Source: Pseudobutyrivibrio sp.
GTDB lineage: Bacteria; Bacillota; Clostridia; Lachnospirales; Lachnospiraceae
Length of the DNA stretch: 5,490 nt
Assembly (NCBI GenBank): GCA_017557715.1
Contig: JAFYYE010000319.1
Location: forward strand, 1-5,490
Direction: 5' to 3'
The notes beneath the pieces are model-generated. The model saw only the letters and a list, made by a program, of their open reading frames with translations. It had not been told where the DNA came from and searched no databases. Position numbers and translations under genes: made by a program. Position 1 is the first letter of the stretch. Every line of letters starts with the position of its first letter. Shown piece after piece: positions 5,421 to 5,490 of this stretch.

Positions 5421-5490
5421 TTTCTGATTTTTCAGCTAATCGTATGGATCTTCCCCAAGCTCCAATATGAACAATAATTTAAAAGGCACC

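Larger units (their letters stand above)
4885..5490. other. 606-base AT-rich region without a convincing gene; candidate DnaA-binding region or replication origin
   Basis: No long open frame with a ribosome binding site or recognisable protein is found on either strand; the 65-codon plus-strand frame at 5280-5477 is low-complexity and hydrophobic with no good start site, and I reject it. From left to right the region holds the regulator leader, TATGCA-type motifs, three 11-bp-phased CAGATAAT repeats, an inverted repeat around a perfect DnaA box, two tandem near-perfect boxes, weaker boxes and a very AT-rich block. Genes to the left point away from it. Such a cluster is typical of oriC or a DnaA-controlled promoter. 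No dnaA, dnaN or rpmH is in view, so the call is inferred from motif density. Confidence 0.5.

Noticed and set aside
5280..5477. 65-codon plus-strand frame in the non-coding region
   Set aside because: It is low-complexity, hydrophobic and T-rich, has no convincing ribosome binding site, overlaps a weak DnaA-like box and the AT block, and resembles no family I know.
4885..5490. CRISPR array, tRNA, rRNA or insertion sequence in the long gap
   Set aside because: There are no regularly spaced long repeats, no cloverleaf or rRNA sequence, no transposase and no terminal inverted repeats.

Overview
The window holds five genes, all read leftward on the minus strand, followed at the right by about 600 bases of AT-rich sequence with no convincing gene. 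Low GC, strong GGAGG-type ribosome binding sites, a CdaR/PucR-type regulator beside ftsEX and an anchored S41 carboxyl-terminal protease suggest a low-GC Firmicute. I infer Clostridia, probably Lachnospiraceae-like, from general resemblance and not from any marker search.

In transcription order (right to left) the genes are: a CdaR-family regulator (4884-3796); ftsE, the ATPase of the FtsEX division/cell-wall complex (3765-3085, TTG start); ftsX, its membrane partner (3095-2187, overlapping ftsE by 11 bases); a membrane-anchored S41 protease of the CtpA/CtpB type (2107-821); and prfB, release factor 2 (755 to beyond the left edge). prfB carries the classic programmed +1 frameshift at an in-frame UGA (codon 26). 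The window cuts prfB between the two glycines and the glutamine of its GGQ motif. Gaps are 30 bases (regulator-ftsE), 79 bases (ftsX-ctpA, with a 12-bp hairpin) and 65 bases (ctpA-prfB, with a smaller hairpin and a tandem 10-mer). The layout fits one operon or a few linked transcripts joining cell-wall remodelling (FtsEX and a processing protease) to a regulator and a translation-termination gene.

The stretch 4885-5490 is the most unusual part. It holds a perfect DnaA box (TGTGGATAA) centred inside a 9-bp inverted repeat, then two near-perfect boxes in tandem without a gap, weaker boxes, an approximately 82% AT block to their right, and three 11-bp-phased CAGATAAT-type direct repeats to their left. 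Base skew changes from slight C excess to G excess across this stretch, and every gene in the window points away from it. Together this suggests a chromosomal replication origin or a DnaA-controlled region. No dnaA, dnaN or rpmH gene is visible, so that reading is an inference.
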